This document shows, one piece after another, positions 49,632 through 62,479 of a stretch of 64,000 nt of DNA. The position numbers and the translations under genes are program-made. Location of the stretch: positions 2,985,138 through 3,049,137 of the forward strand of contig ML677330.1 in NCBI GenBank assembly GCA_007922305.1, written 5' to 3'. How positions within the stretch are numbered: the stretch's first letter is position 1; each line of letters opens with the position of its first letter. This stretch comes from Dermatemys mawii (lineage: Eukaryota > Chordata > Testudines > Dermatemydidae). The notes below the pieces were generated by a model. It saw only the letters and a program-made list of their open reading frames with translations. It searched no databases and had not been told where the DNA came from.

Positions 49632-49799
49632 CAATTCCAAAAGGAATGAACGTTTCTCTTTTGATTAGCTGGCCATTTTCATCCAGAAATCTTGTTGGTT
49701 GGAAGTCATCTGGTCTCTCCCATATATTTGGATCTCTGTGCACTGACCACAAGTTGGGCACAATCACACTGCCCTTAGGAATAGTATATCCCCGTAGCA
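49632..49799 (-). CDS. CYP2U1: CYP2U1 exon 4
   Basis: 168 nt. It completes Val405, encodes residues 406-460 and ends with the first base of Gly461. Acceptor is gttttgtag|TGCTAC; donor is ATTG|GTGAAG. It encodes [37 protein letters not shown] and ETFIPFGI. The heme-binding loop is split by the next intron. Confidence 0.96.
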
Positions 49800-52466
49800 C
49801 TACAAAACAAAAAAATGGAGACAGGAGATTTGACAGGTGTTAGAAGCAAACACAAGAGATTTCACGCATAACAGAAGGACTATAGTAATTAAACAATAGC
49901 CTAGATCCTCAGCTATGGACAAGGAACTCCCAATCACATCTGAGGAAAGAGGGTGGAAGTCCAGATGCAAAAATGGTCCTTGTGCTCCCCTGATTCTGGG
50001 CTGGCTGTGCACCACCTTAGTCTCTCCACACAATTTAGAGCGGCTAGAAGTAAACTGAATTATGCTAAGAGTCAGGGATCAACAGGGTGAGGGAAAGTCC
50101 CAGCCATGCTGTGTTTCCAGAAAGTCCCACTCAATATCCAGCAGCATACAGGAAGATTGAACAGAAGATGTCCCACCAGAGGAACCTCTTACATTGGGAT
50201 GATCCTCCCATGACTAGCTAATGCTAATAAAACTAGAATTCACCGGTGACTAACTTCAAAACAAACACTGCATGATGTGCACGAATCCCTTTAGTTTATT
50301 AAGATCATTTATCATTATCTAGAATAGCAAAGACATTTCAGATGTTCTACTGTTGCAATCATTAAGCTGACCCAAAATCTTTCCACAAGAACACAAACAG
50401 GACCAGGCCTATACTGCCAGCATTTTGAACACAAGACTTCCTCAAAATGTATTCCGTTTCAACAATATTCCCCAGCCCACCAAAAAAAAAATCCATTCCT
50501 AAACCTTGCCCTCCCCCATGCCCATTAATTCCATCTTCCCTTCCTCATCCTCTCACACGTAATCCTTCCCAATCTCCAGTCTAGTAAATCTTGGCCTATC
50601 ACGTTTCCCCTTTCTAGTTCCTAGTAATTCACTGAGGCTCTCCTATCTGGCAGCTGTGTATCAGAGCTTCCAGGCCATCCCACAAACTCGGATTGCAACC
50701 GGCAGTTTGTCCTGCAGTCTGTCTGCAAGCTATTTGACAGGGTGGGAACGATGTCCCCTCTGATGTCCAGCTCGGTGGTCAGTTGGATTCTTTCTGGCAT
50801 TGTGCTAGAGGTGTCAGAGCTCCAGGCCAGAGCACCCTGTGTCAGCTTCTAAGACCCTGACGGGAAGGCAAACATTTGCAAGGAGTGGGTCTGCCTACAA
50901 CTGCTACAGGCATCCCACTCAAAGCAGCAGTGGCTTGGCACCAGCTCTCTTCCACATACGCTGTTGTACAGCCTAGTAGAAGGATGCGGTAAAGGGAACT
51001 ATGTAGCTCATCTCTCCATGACCATCTTGAGGCACTGCTCGGGGATGAAAAGATGAAATTCTCCCTGAAGCAGCTAACATCACTGTAGTAAGTGCTGAAA
51101 AATGTAAAGGCAGATATGCTTTTGGGTGGCTTGCAAGATGATTTTTTGCTACCTCCAACACAGGTTTACCAATTCCTGTCTACCACCATCACATCCCTGG
51201 CAACAGGGACCAGCAACAGGACTTTGGGAATGGGTGAGATTATGGTTTTCTGTAGAAATAAAAACAGCACATTCCTTTCCAGCTTAGCAATCCGTTTACA
51301 TCATGTTAATATTTTCAAGGCTGTGTGTGCCAGGAGAAGGGCTAGAGACTTTTTTGTTTTTGTAAAATTGTTAGGATTGCCTCCCCACTCTGAACTCTAG
51401 GGTACAGATATGGGGACCCGCATGAAAAAAAGAAATAACCCCCCCCAAGCTTATTTTACCAGCTTGGGTTAAAATATTTCTCCTCAGAACACAACTTCTT
51501 CTGTGCCTGGAACTAACTGCTGCCACCACCAAACTCAATTTAGGGTAGTTTGGGACCCTTCTTTCCCTTTCCACCAACCCCCAGCCAAACTTCTTTCTTC
51601 CCTGGGAAGCTTGAGGAAAAAAAAAACACAAACCTTGCCTGCTCCTGCAAGACGTGCCCGATCCAAAACCAGGATCTTACACAATGGAAAACAAGCAGCC
51701 AGATTTTTAAAAGAAAGATTTTAATAAAAGAAAAAAAGAAAGGAATAAATCTCTTATAACCATTAATAGAACAGCATTTACCATAATCAACAAAAGGATT
51801 CAGAAACCAAACCTCTCCCCCGAGGCAACTTTTTTCCACTGTTAATATCTCTGCTGAAGCTTACAATATCAAGAAGCACCCAGCCAACACTTACCACTGA
51901 GAACCCTTCAAGTGATAAAAAGAAGGTAAACTTACTAACTACAGTACTTGATAGAATCTATAGTTACAGGGAAAGACATAGCTGTGTTCATCTCATAGCT
52001 GAGGTGAACAGAGAGAGACCCAGAGAAAAACTGAAACTTAAAATCCTTTGTCTCCTGAGGAATTTTTCATTGGTCAGTTGTCCACCTCTCAGGTTACCTT
52101 TAGCTTAACCCCTTACAGGTAAACACTAATTTTAGGCTACTTCACACTTATGACAAAAATGAAAGCTGAGATTCTCTTTACTGTTCCCAAAGGGTGGGTC
52201 CTACAACAAAGGCTCATGGAATTCCTGTTCATCAGCAGATAGGACTCTAATTATGAAATACTTGGACATCTTAGGTTAGCCACTTTGGATGATCAGATGA
52301 ACATTCTACGCCCTGCTGTCTAAAGAGACAGCATTTTACACACTGCAGTTAAATCTGTACCTGAATAACTGCAATCTTCATAAAGTTCTCACCACCTGTC
52401 CCATCAGCCATTTCAGCCACAAAATGTAAAAAAAAACCCAACCACTCCAAACAAACAAACACTTAC
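49800..52466 (-). other. CYP2U1: CYP2U1 intron 3
   Basis: 2,667 bp GT-AG. It holds an LTR-type element (51375-52155). A stretch at 50640-51090 is rich in G+C and looks like old repeat or LINE-derived sequence, with no recognised frame. No coding exon was seen. Confidence 0.85.
51375..52155 (-). mobile_element. Solo-LTR-like element (TGTCATAA type)
   Basis: On the minus strand it starts TGTCATAAGTGTGAAGTAGCC, and the plus strand carries 'taaccccttacaggtaaaca' near that end. The other end has 'agggtacagatatggggacc' and 'ccagcttgggttaaaat'. These phrases match an LTR family I associate with turtles. No internal coding region or second LTR was seen. The far end and target duplication are not resolved. 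Confidence 0.55.
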
Positions 52467-52628
52467 CAGCAGTTTCTGAGGCCATTCGAGGAACAGAAAG
52501 AGGAACAACCACAGTCATCCTCTGTACCTCCATGATGGTTGCCTCTGTGAAAGGCATATGAGCCTTGTCGGTGAGAGAAGGAGCTCTGTCACGCCCAATA
52601 ACCACTTCAATTTCTGTGTGAACCTTTT
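52467..52628 (-). CDS. CYP2U1: CYP2U1 exon 3 (K-helix)
   Basis: 162 nt. It completes Glu351, encodes residues 352-404 and ends with the first base of Val405. Acceptor is tgcatag|AAAAGG; donor is GCTG|GTAAGT. It contains [30 protein letters not shown] (with the ExxR pair Glu384/Arg387) and [16 protein letters not shown]. Confidence 0.96.
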
Positions 52629-52824
52629 CTATGCAAAAGGGAGTAGTAAAGAAAAAGATGAAAACTAGGAGCAAAGGCACTGACACTTTCAGATTTACAT
52701 TACACTCAATCAGGATATAGTTGAGGAAAACTATGGGTACTGAAAATAGGATGGCTAGAGAATTTCACTTCAGGCAGCCAAGTGCATAGGAGTTTTCTAA
52801 TGATAGTTCAGAAGTTGCTGGTCC

Positions 52825-53330
52825 TGTAAAGGGAGCCTGTGCTCAGATTACCCAGGAGGAGCTAAATTAAAGAGCCCATCTGGCTAATGAGCACCTGGGC
52901 CAATAAAAGGTCATCAGAGCTCAGTTACAGGTAGATGCTCACAGAGAGAGAATCTCTCCCCAATGAAAGAAGCTTTGAGGACGGAGAACCACAGGCCCCC
53001 AGGAGGGAGGTTGTACAACCCCCGAGACCAGGAAAACAGCCCTTTTAAAATGCCAAATAAACTGGAACTAAACTATAACCCCAGAAGGGGAATTGTGTCT
53101 CACACCCAGGTGGGCTGCATGAGGTCTTAAATGCTCCTCTGAGAAATGAAACCAAGGCAGGGATTGCCTCAGAGCCCCACTAGCTCAGCGGTTGTGCTCC
53201 AGGGCAGGCATGCCCCACAACAATTAGTACCAAAAAGGGGGATGCTGTGAATCCCCCTTTCCCCGGGCCCTGCCATCAAGGAGGGATGACCAGGCACAGA
53301 TACCTTCCTTAGCAAAAGGAGATTATTACC
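52825..53330 (+). mobile_element. Possible LTR or internal retroelement remnant
   Basis: It contains 'gggccaataaaaggtcatca' (CCAAT plus TATA-like), an AATAAA within 'ccaaataaactggaactaaa', and 'caattagtaccaaaaagggg'. This order resembles an LTR followed by a leader. No TG...CA ends or duplication were confirmed. Confidence 0.35.
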
Positions 53331-55218
53331 TTCCTTTATTGGCATATGGAGGGGCAGCCATGGCTGTGGAGGTTCCAGCTCCAGTATATGAGTACCCGAG
53401 TAACAGCAATAGTCCTCTCAGATACACAGCGGACCTCTGTAGTAATGGACTGGAGTTCTACTTTATTAAATCCAAAAATCAACAAACTAAAATCTCTCCT
53501 TTTGGGCCTGCAGTTCTCAGCCCTGGCCTCTCTGGCAGTCTACTTGGCTCAGGCATTGCACAGTCTTCCTCAGAATCATGGGGTAATGGTTTAACAAAAC
53601 ACAACACCCATTACCAGTACACAAAAGTCTGATCAGCCAGAGTGTTGGAAAGAGTTTCTACCCACTTTCTCTTTCCTCCTTGCTGCATCTCACCCAATCT
53701 ACCAAAGGATAAATGAAAGCCGACTCTCTATCCTCCCCTGTCATGTATATTAGGCCCAAAGTAATGGAGGAAGGTGCAAGTTCCTTCCTTCAACCTATTT
53801 ATCATAGCACTGAAGGCTCATCTTATTAAGTTCACTACAGCAGCATTCACTAAGTGCTTTCCATGGAGCTGTAAAGGCAGAGACCCTGTCCCAAAGAACT
53901 CTCTATCTAAAAAAGACAAGCAAGAAATGAGGACAGGCCAGAGGGGGGAAAATATCCAAACTGGGCTATTTGTTTGTTTTTTAAGTAATAGCTAATATTA
54001 GTTATCCACGTCATCCTTGGAAACCCTATGCCTGGTTGTTCTGCTTATTGGTTCTACCTATCAGCATTAGACCTGCAATCTCCTCAACAGCGATTTAAGA
54101 TTAATTATCTGCTCAGTCAGCATGAGAAAGAGTTCTGTGTACGACCACTAAGTCAGGAAAAGGGATTCAGCAATCGTTACTTGCTAAACAGACACCTGCT
54201 GCCATCTATGGATTTGCTAAGGAAATTTCTGCTCACATGAGGAACACAAAGTAAACAATTCTTTGCAGTGAGTTACCCATTTGCCTGTTTAAAATAACAG
54301 AGTTGCTTTTCACATTGACAGATTTTGATCCTTGAACATGGCATGTTCAGAGTGGCTCAATGGAAAACAGTTTTCAAAGGGCAGAAAATAATGCACCATC
54401 TCAGGGTTGTTCACTTGCTTACACACACTGTCACCAAGCATTGTATCCCCATAGTGCCGACTGTAAGATCTTGCAGAAGTTTGTGGGACTGCAATAAAAC
54501 TACCTAGAGGCTTTGCTGTTTGCACTGCTCACTGCAAGATGCAAGATTTCTTGACTTTTTAAACTAATGGCATGTCTCGACTGCTACCTTTGCCTAGTTA
54601 AAAAAAAATAAAGCAGTACTTAAAAAGTCCCTCAGATCTTGGACAAATATACTTATCTTTGGAATTCAGATAGGACTGGAGCCAGTTAGTTTTGCCCTCT
54701 CTCACTCCTCCCCTATCTCTCTCCCTTTTTAGCTCCCATAATAGCTAAAAGTAGAGCTCCACCTTCCAGTAGATAGCAAGATCAACTTTTTCTGCCCACC
54801 TTCTTCCTTGACAGGAAGAGTTTGCCCTCAACAAGTGCTATTTCTGTGAACTGGCCTGACCATGCCTCTTCCTCATACGAGCTGAAGAAGCCTCATGGTC
54901 AGGAACAAGAGGTGACGCAGCAAAACTCCCAGGCAGGCCAAATTAAAGCAGAGAAAAATATTATGATGTATAAAGGAGATAGTGCATTTATATAAATCAA
55001 TCTTGCACATTGCCCTGGAATTCTACACTCAGTTCTGATCACCTCATCTCAGAACAGCAGAAAGAGATGGGTTCAGAGACAAGTGACAAAAATGGTTCAG
55101 ATCAACAGCAAAAAAGAGAAAGATTATTAGCATGTGTAAATGGAGAAAGAGGCTAGAGACACTGAACTCACAAAAACCTTCTAAACCCCAACCCATGACG
55201 TGGATTTATAATATTTTT

Positions 55219-55400
55219 CATTCATATGATAGCTCTGTTAGCCAAAGTGGTAAAAATATCCCAAATCCTCTTCCAGGGACAAAGTTGGGTGAGGAAATAT
55301 CTTTTTACTGGACAAATTTCTATTGGTGAAAGAGAGAAGCTTGCATGACGCACTGCTGCTGATCCATCATACCCCTTCTTCTGCATTCCCCAAGCAATTT
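55219..55400 (-). repeat. SINE-like repeat
   Basis: 'gttgggtgaggaaatatctt', 'tttactggacaaatttctat', 'tggtgaaagagagaagcttg' is the same family as 35189-35340 and is more completely preserved. The class is not determined. Confidence 0.5.
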
Positions 55401-56556
55401 GCTTGCAGATGTCCACATTTCTACAGCTAGTCTGTAGCTGTGCCTGCACAGTCTTTTCTCCCCACAGGCTCAAGAGATCTCCTGTTTACTGCAGGACAGG
55501 GCATGTCTAGAGTATGCAGCCAGCATGGTTAGCTGTGGAGTGGCACACCACAATGGAGAACTGCTAGGTGGGCTCACCAACTTCCAAGCTGAACCACCAG
55601 GAAAATGCATTTAAAGTTTTTGTAGGGTTTTAAGAAAGAGGGGGTGATTTCCAGTCCCCGTGAGCCCTCGGCAGTAGAGTTCAGAATTGTGACCAGAGTG
55701 GTCAGTACTGGGCTTTGTGGGACAGCTACTGGAGGACTGTTAAGGTCAGCATAGGTAATGCAGTGGCTTGGGCAAGCCCCAGGCCATCCCTTTTTTTATT
55801 TTAAGAAATATGGTCACCGCAGAAAAGAGTTTGTCCCTAAGTGATAAGGTGTTTGCCTGTTGCTGTTCCAATCGAACAACAGGCAATAAAATGGTGTTTT
55901 AAATTGTTACAGAATGAACGCTTATCTCCAAAATGCTGAACTGCTGTTCTATTGTACAATCTTTGCCTGAAAAAGATTTATTCTCCAATAAACTATTACT
56001 TTGACCTTTTAAAAGAGATTACTCTAGATTAGGAGGCACTGACAGAAGCGTGGTAGGCAGTACCTGCTACAGCCACGTCACAGTGCCTCATACTTGAAAC
56101 CTTCTTTGTCTATTGCAGCTCAGGCTGGAGTTCAGGCTCTGAAACCTAGAGAGGGGGTTCCTGGCCAAAACATCAATGTATCCAAGTTTGACGCATCAAC
56201 TAGCTGCAATTCTTGCCATAGATACATACCTAGAAAATTTAGGTGGCAAACACACAGCACGGCAGGGATTGCACGGGCAATATTAATACCATTTGGGGCA
56301 CTTATGTGGGTTTTTTGGGGGGGTGGGGGGGACACTTGACTGATTGTATTACATATATAATAAAACTAGGATGCTTAAGTGGTCTATTAAGTATTAGCCC
56401 TTTAAGTTACTTATATCTATTTATAATTTTAATTTCAGATTAACATGATTTTAGATTACTTGCCTTCCTGATAAAATACAGCACTATACAAAAAAAAACA
56501 AAACACAGTCTTGTAGTCCAGTGTAGAATAAATACGATTAGAAAAGTCTCATTTAC

Positions 56557-57192
56557 CTTGTACTTCTGGGTGGAGAGACATATAGAGCAGACACCAGAGC
56601 AACGTGTTGGTAGTGGTGTCAGTGCCTGCAATGAAGAGGTCACCAATGATAAAAAACAAGTAGTCTTCGTTAAAGCTGCTCTCACTGTTGCTCACTCTCT
56701 CTTCTTCCACTTGGAGGAGATACATATCGATGAAGTCCCTGGGATTCTCTCTATCCAGGGTGTCCCTGTGCTGTGCAATTATTTTCTTTAAAAAAGCTGT
56801 AACATCAAACTCAATTTGTCTCAGTTCTCTGAAGGGGCCAAAGGGAAGATAATACAGCCAAGGACAAATGTTGACCAGAAGTACATGGCTGTTTACACTT
56901 ATCTCTAGCGCACGTGACATGAGACTTAGCATGGTCTTAAACTCAATGTCTTCATAGTCAAAGCGCCTGCCAAAGGCCATAGAACATATAATATTGGACA
57001 CAGAGTTGCTGATAATAGGAAAGGGGTTAAATGGATCCTTTCCATATCTTAGCATTTCTTCTTTCACATACTTCAGTTCTTCAGTGATTTTGGGTTCCAG
57101 GCTATGCTTTCCTAATCCAAAATGACGAAGAGTTGAGTGAGAAAACTTCCTCTGTTGTCTCCATACCGGACCATATGGTGCAAAAACAACAC
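56557..57192 (-). CDS. CYP2U1: CYP2U1 exon 2 (C-helix to I-helix)
   Basis: 636 nt. It completes Gly139 and encodes residues 140-350 plus the first base of Glu351. Acceptor is ccccccag|GTGTTG; donor is CAAG|GTAAAT. It begins [20 protein letters not shown], where Trp149 and Arg153 match the C-helix WxxxR heme-propionate motif. It ends with [18 protein letters not shown] and SLHPEVQ. The exon 5' part, before the first in-frame Met, was assigned by similarity. The exon is uninterrupted. Confidence 0.97.
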
Positions 57193-57329
57193 CTGGGGGG
57201 GAGACAAAATGTGAATCCCTAATTCAGCAGCTATATTCACAAGGTGACACATTTAATTTCCCCCTGCCCCCAAAACAAAATGAACCCTCAACTAGATCAG
57301 GAACTTTCCAAAAAGGAAGGAGAGTCTTG

Positions 57330-57510
57330 TGATCAAGGCACAGAACTAGGAACCAGAGAAAGGTAACTCTGTTCCAGCTCTAAGACTTATGTGACCTTGC
57401 GCAATTCTGTACCTCAATTTTCCAATCTGGGCTACCTCAACAGGCTTAATGTTCGTAATATGTTTTGAGATCCTCAGCTAGCAATATAGAACTATTATTA
57501 TTGCTTACCA
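57330..57510 (+). repeat. MIR-type CORE-SINE
   Basis: 'tatgtgaccttgcgcaattc', 'tgtacctcaattttccaatc' and 'tgttttgagatcctcagcta' match body and tail of MIR. Confidence 0.7.
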
Positions 57511-60096
57511 TCTTGTAAGCCTTTCACAGGAATGTCAAATTTTGGGCATATGTTAGCAGTAACCCTTTAAACAAAAACGAAAAAAAGGGAACCTCCTACA
57601 CAAATGCCATGAGCAAGATGGAGATAATCAAATATTCAAATGCAATTTGTTCTACGCTGTGACATTACGGGACAACTCTTTCCCTGGTACATGCCTCCCA
57701 GTACTGTCTGTGTGCATGCATCTCCCATGAGAGAAAATTCAAGTTAACCCCTACATTTTTATGAAACAATCAGACAACCGGATATAAAAGCTACAAAGAC
57801 TGGGACGGTGACTATATATTTAAAACTTCTTGGTAAAAATGCCCTTGGATTTGCATCACTAGGGAGTTTTCAAAACATTATAGACACATGTTCTCCATAA
57901 TAAGAAATACCCATGAAGTCTACCCCGAGTCAATATTTTAAACATTTTTTGTTCATGGGCTTCTTTAGAGTTAACTATAAATATGAATTTACATGCAGAT
58001 AGATACATCTTGTTGGATTTGACAATAGACATTGTACACATTTACAGTACAAACTATAGAAACAAAACAAAAAAACCCAAAACAGCTAGCTACAGTAACT
58101 TAACCAAATTCATCTAAACCTCAGAGTAACTTGGAAAAGTATTTTAAGCCATCAGAGCAAGAACCAATGTTTTAGTGCTACTTATAGTGAACTCACATTA
58201 TGTTTTCTTAGAAAGAGTAGCTTGTTTCACAAAAGCTACCTGACAACCACGTCTATTAATGTTAACTTTCGAAGATCTTTTTTTTTTTAATTAATTGATT
58301 TGTGAAAGGCTATTTGATAAGAGTTTAATACCTAATCTAACACATGGCCAGATACATAGCACAAGAGAGAAACTCAGTGGCCATTAAAAATTGGTAATAG
58401 AAAGGTATGTCTTCTTGATACTGGACAGGCATCCACATTTTGATAAAAGGACCTAGTGGTCAAAACACTAAAACAAATCCAGAAAATGTATTTAAAAATG
58501 AGTGGGTATAATAATGTACAAAGGGTAGTTGTATGCCAAAGAGAATGTGAACTATTCAGGGTCAGGACAATCTAAGAGATTGGAACAGGCAAAATAAAGA
58601 TTGGTATGTGGTCTTCATGATTAGGCTTTCTGTCTGAATTATCTATTAAAGTGATCATGTTAGGCAAAAGAATCTGCACTCATTATTTAGTTCCAAAGGT
58701 CTTGAACAAAATAAGTAGAGTATTAGAGTCCTTGATTAAGAATAAAGTCACTGTACTATGCCAACTGAGTGAGGTTCATTTGAATAACCGTTCATTTTGT
58801 CTCCATATAAATATGCCTTGAAGGACAGTTTCTCAGCAATACATTCTCTGTACAGAACACTTTGTTAGTTTTCTTAGCATGTCAGATTACCCACCCCAAG
58901 GCAGTGTTTCTACGTAGCAGCAGTAACATTAACTAGGACCGGTGAAAAAATAAGGCACACCTGATACTGAAATTGGCTGACCTCCCATAAAACACAAATC
59001 TATGTACTTTAAATTATATAAACAGGACTTCTGGGTTAAATCCAAAAATGGAGTTGTATTAGTCACTAGTTTTTAAATTAGATGATAAACTTAATTAACT
59101 TGTTCATGGTATAAAGTGAAGCAAGAGAATTGTTACTTTTTGGTGGTATTTGTCTGTGGAGAATGTGCATTACAAAAAACGTGTACCGTGTTTACTTTCT
59201 AGGCAATTTGCATCATGTATTTGTTTATGAAATAAAAATGTAAATCTATGGTAATATAAATAGAACAAAGTAGTTGCATTCAAACTGAAAATGTAGGCTC
59301 TTTTTAAAAAAAATTGGATTGGATAAGAGGAGAAGCATGGAGAATGGGGCATCAATGATGATAATATTATGTTGAAAAGGATAAAGTAGCACAGGGATCA
59401 CTGGTGCCCAACTAGAAAATAAACAGTTATTTGGAGCTACTGGAATTACTAAACTGGTTTATCTTTTTAGCAATTTTAGTTTGTTTTGTTTGTTCTACTA
59501 AAAGCATATACCCTACAAAGAATAGCATGTGACTATATCCCTTTCTGGATAACTTAAGTGAATGAGAGAAAGGAGAATGGATTGCACTGAAAACAATTAT
59601 GCATTTCTTTACAATGGGAGGCTCCAAAGCCCAGAAGAAAAAGGTAGTCAAATACACTGTTTTGAATAGTGTATTCACTAATTTGGAGAGTAGTCATTTT
59701 CTTAACAATACAACAACATTAAAAACCAAGGATCAGTATTTTATCATTGATCCTGGGCTATTATGTGGAAAAGTTGATTAGGGGGTGTGTTATTTTTTTG
59801 AACCAATGTCCCAATTCCAAGCTCTGACAATTCTGTGAAACAAGAGATCTTAATTCCAACCATCAATTTACTTCCACCCACAAATGCTGATGTGACAGTT
59901 ACCACCTTGGCTAACAGCAGGGATTCAACTAATGGCCTCCAGTCTTAAAAGCATAAGTATCTACAGCTGGAGCTAAAGACTCAAACACTCTAGCAAGGAG
60001 CTGTAACATCCTCTGTGGATCAGGGCAACATAACACAGTGGATTACAAAAAATTTCTAGCCCACGGAACCATATCACCATGGGACCCTTCACATTT

Positions 60097-60192
60097 CACT
60101 GGCTCCCCATGAAATACAGATCAAATTCAAAACTTCTGGCCTTGACATTTAAAGCCCGCAGTGGGCCAGGCCTGGACTACCTCAGAGATTAA
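60097..60192 (+). pseudogene. LINE ORF2 C-terminal fragment (L2/CR1-like)
   Basis: In one plus frame it reads HWLPMKYRSNSKLLALTFKA followed by RSGPGLDYLRD and a stop. 'HWLPV..RI.FKLL.LTFKA..G..P.YL' is the conserved C-terminal block of L2/CR1-clade reverse transcriptases. Only about 31 codons survive. Dead element. Confidence 0.75.
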
Positions 60193-60639
60193 GAGCCACT
60201 AAATCTATTCTACTCATTAGAAATAATGAACACATTAATGAGCGAAATTAACAAGAGAGGGGGAAGAGCTCTCAGAAGCCAGCCCTCTGACATGGAGCTC
60301 CATGTCTGGATTGGATGCAGAACATGCCACAGTCAGGACAAAATACAAAACTCCCCCTCTATAACCTAAATTTCCCAAAAGTAAGATGTGCCAAAGCCTA
60401 AGAACTCTAACACCTACTATTAGGAGGAGACAGACCCAGCGTCAGGAAAGCGCTTATTTAATGTAATTGTTGTATACTCAGAATCCAGCATGATGGACAT
60501 GGGACAGATTAGATGACATTAGCCCTTCAGAATTATAGTGATATTCTGGCACTGATCTGGAACTAAATATATCAAGTTTTGGACATCAGACTAATAATAC
60601 AAAACAATCCCTGTTCTTCTCACTCATCCCCACTATGGG

Positions 60640-60882
60640 CTTGCCTACAATTTAAATGCTAGAAAGGCACACCTGCACAGTTGCAGCTATGCCTTCCTGA
60701 CAGCATAGGCAATTCACCTCCGTGAGAGGCAGTAGCTAGGTCAATGGAAGAATTCTTCTGTTGACCTATTGCTGTCTACAGGAGTACTTAGGTTGGTTTA
60801 ACTATAGTGTCAAGAGGTGTGGATTTTTCACTCCACTAAGTTAGTTAAACCAACCTAATTTTCTGGTATAGACCAGGCCTAA
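60640..60882. mobile_element. Harbinger-like MITE
   Basis: It starts gggcttgcctacaatttaaa and ends ggtatagaccaggcc. The internal phrases 'aggcagtagctaggtcaatg', 'gaagaattcttctgttgacc' and 'ggtgtggatttttcactcca' recur in order at 61126-62125. Confidence 0.7.
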
Positions 60883-61125
60883 ATATAACCAATTCCTATC
60901 CAACTTTTATCAACACAGTGATGGGATGGAATCTATCATATCTGAACATCTTGCAAAAAGGTAAGGGATTTACTGTAATATCTCCCCGTTACATACAGAA
61001 ATACTGTTCTCCCAATTTTAAAATACGGAATAAAGAGGGAGTGAGTCCTGCCCAAGCCTTGAAGGAAGTCTGTGGTAGATCTGATAATTAAACCCAGCTA
61101 TCCTAAGACCCAATCCAGTGACTTA

Positions 61126-62125
61126 GGGCTTGTCTGTACTTGAAATATTACAGCAGCATTGCTATAGTGCTCAATGTAGACACTCATTACAGTGGTGAGA
61201 GGGGTTCTCCAGTTGGCTTAGTTAATCCACCTCCCCAAGAGGCAGTAGCTATGTCAAAAGAAGAATTCTTCCATCAACCTAGCGCTGTCTACCCCAGCAG
61301 CTAGGCCAGGTGTGGGCAAACTTTTTGGCCCGAGGGCCACATCGAAGTTAAAAATTGTACGGAGGGCCAGGTAGGGTAGGGAAGCCTGGCCCAGCCCCCT
61401 ATTCTACCTCCTACCACTTCCCACCTTCCTCAGAACCCTCAACCCATCCAACCTCCCCTGCTTCTTGTCCTCTCACCACCCCCTCCGGAACCCCCAGCCC
61501 CTAACCATCCCTAGGGATCCCACCCTCTATCCAACCCCCTGCTCATGATCACCCCCCCAACCCCCCCCAGCCGCTCCCCCAGACTGCACTCCCACCTAAG
61601 CCCCCCTGTTCCTTGTCCCCAGACCCTCCACCCTAACTGCTACTCCAGAACCCCACGCCCTACTCAAGCCACCCTGTCCCCTGACCGCCCCGACCCCTAT
61701 CCATACCCCCACCTCCTGACAGACCCCAGGGACTCTCTGCCCCTTATCCAAGAACTCAGCCCCAACCCCCTTACCACGCTGCTCAGGCCCGGAGCAAGAC
61801 ACGAGCCCTGCAGGAGCTCACAGCCCTGCCCCCTTACCACAGCACTCAGAGGGCAGGAGCTCAAGCACTGCCCAGACACAGCTGTGGACCAGAGCGCTGG
61901 GGTTGCGAGGGAGGGGGAAAAATAGGGGAGAGACCGCAGCATCCTCCTCTGCCGGGAGCTCAGGGACTGGTCAAGAAGGGCCCACGGGCCAGTTGCGGCC
62001 CACAGGCTGTAGTTTGCCCACCCCTGGGCTAGGCCAACTTAAGTATGTCACTCAGGGATGGGGATTTTTCCCCACCCCTGAGTAACATAGCTGGGTTGAC
62101 TCAACTTTTGAACGTAGATGAGGCC
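61126..62125. mobile_element. Harbinger-like MITE split by a hAT insertion
   Basis: The left part, 61126-61306, runs from TTA-flanked gggcttgtctgtacttgaaa through 'aggcagtagctatgtcaaaa'. The right part resumes at 62027-62125 with 'aacttaagtatgtcactcag' and 'ggatttttcc' to 'gatgaggcc'. Joined, the two parts follow the same order as the MITE at 60640-60882. Confidence 0.75.
61307..62026. mobile_element. Non-autonomous hAT element (nested)
   Basis: 720 bp. Ends CAGGTGTGGGCAAACTTTTT and GTAGTTTGCCCACCCCTG are inverted copies. Flanks agctaggc (61299-61306) and ggctaggc (62027-62034) are an 8-bp duplication with one mismatch. The interior is C-rich and repetitive, the counterpart of the G-rich interior of 35382-36058. 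Confidence 0.9.
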
Positions 62126-62479
62126 TCTGCTACACCATCCATTCTCCCTGCACACAGGGCCTAAGACTTTTGGGAAAGGCAGGCAAGCCAATTCGTCAGG
62201 ATACACCCTACACCCAGACACACTTTGTCTCATGCTTGTTTGTACGTATGTACTTGGAGGAAGAGAAAAACAGCCACCACAGACAGAGGCTATTGACTCC
62301 AGCTGCAAAAGGAACCTTTAATAATCTGACCCACGTCAACTGACTGGGACCAGGAAATAAAAGCCAATCTCTTCTCTACACTGCTGTGTCTCAAGCCCCT
62401 TTTTTGTTGGGAGTATGGGCAATTCAGCAGGCCACACCCTTAGGCTCCATTCCCAGGGCTAGGGGCTTCCCGGTTTGGA

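Larger units (their letters stand above)
52629..56556 (-). other. CYP2U1: CYP2U1 intron 2
   Basis: 3,928 bp GT-AG. It holds an LTR-like block (52825-53330), a repeat phrase 'agaccctgtcccaaagaact' (53880-53960), a SINE-like repeat (55219-55400), and a decayed 'attgcagctcaggctggagt' repeat (56100-56250). A G-run lies at 56316-56331. No coding sequence. Confidence 0.85.
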
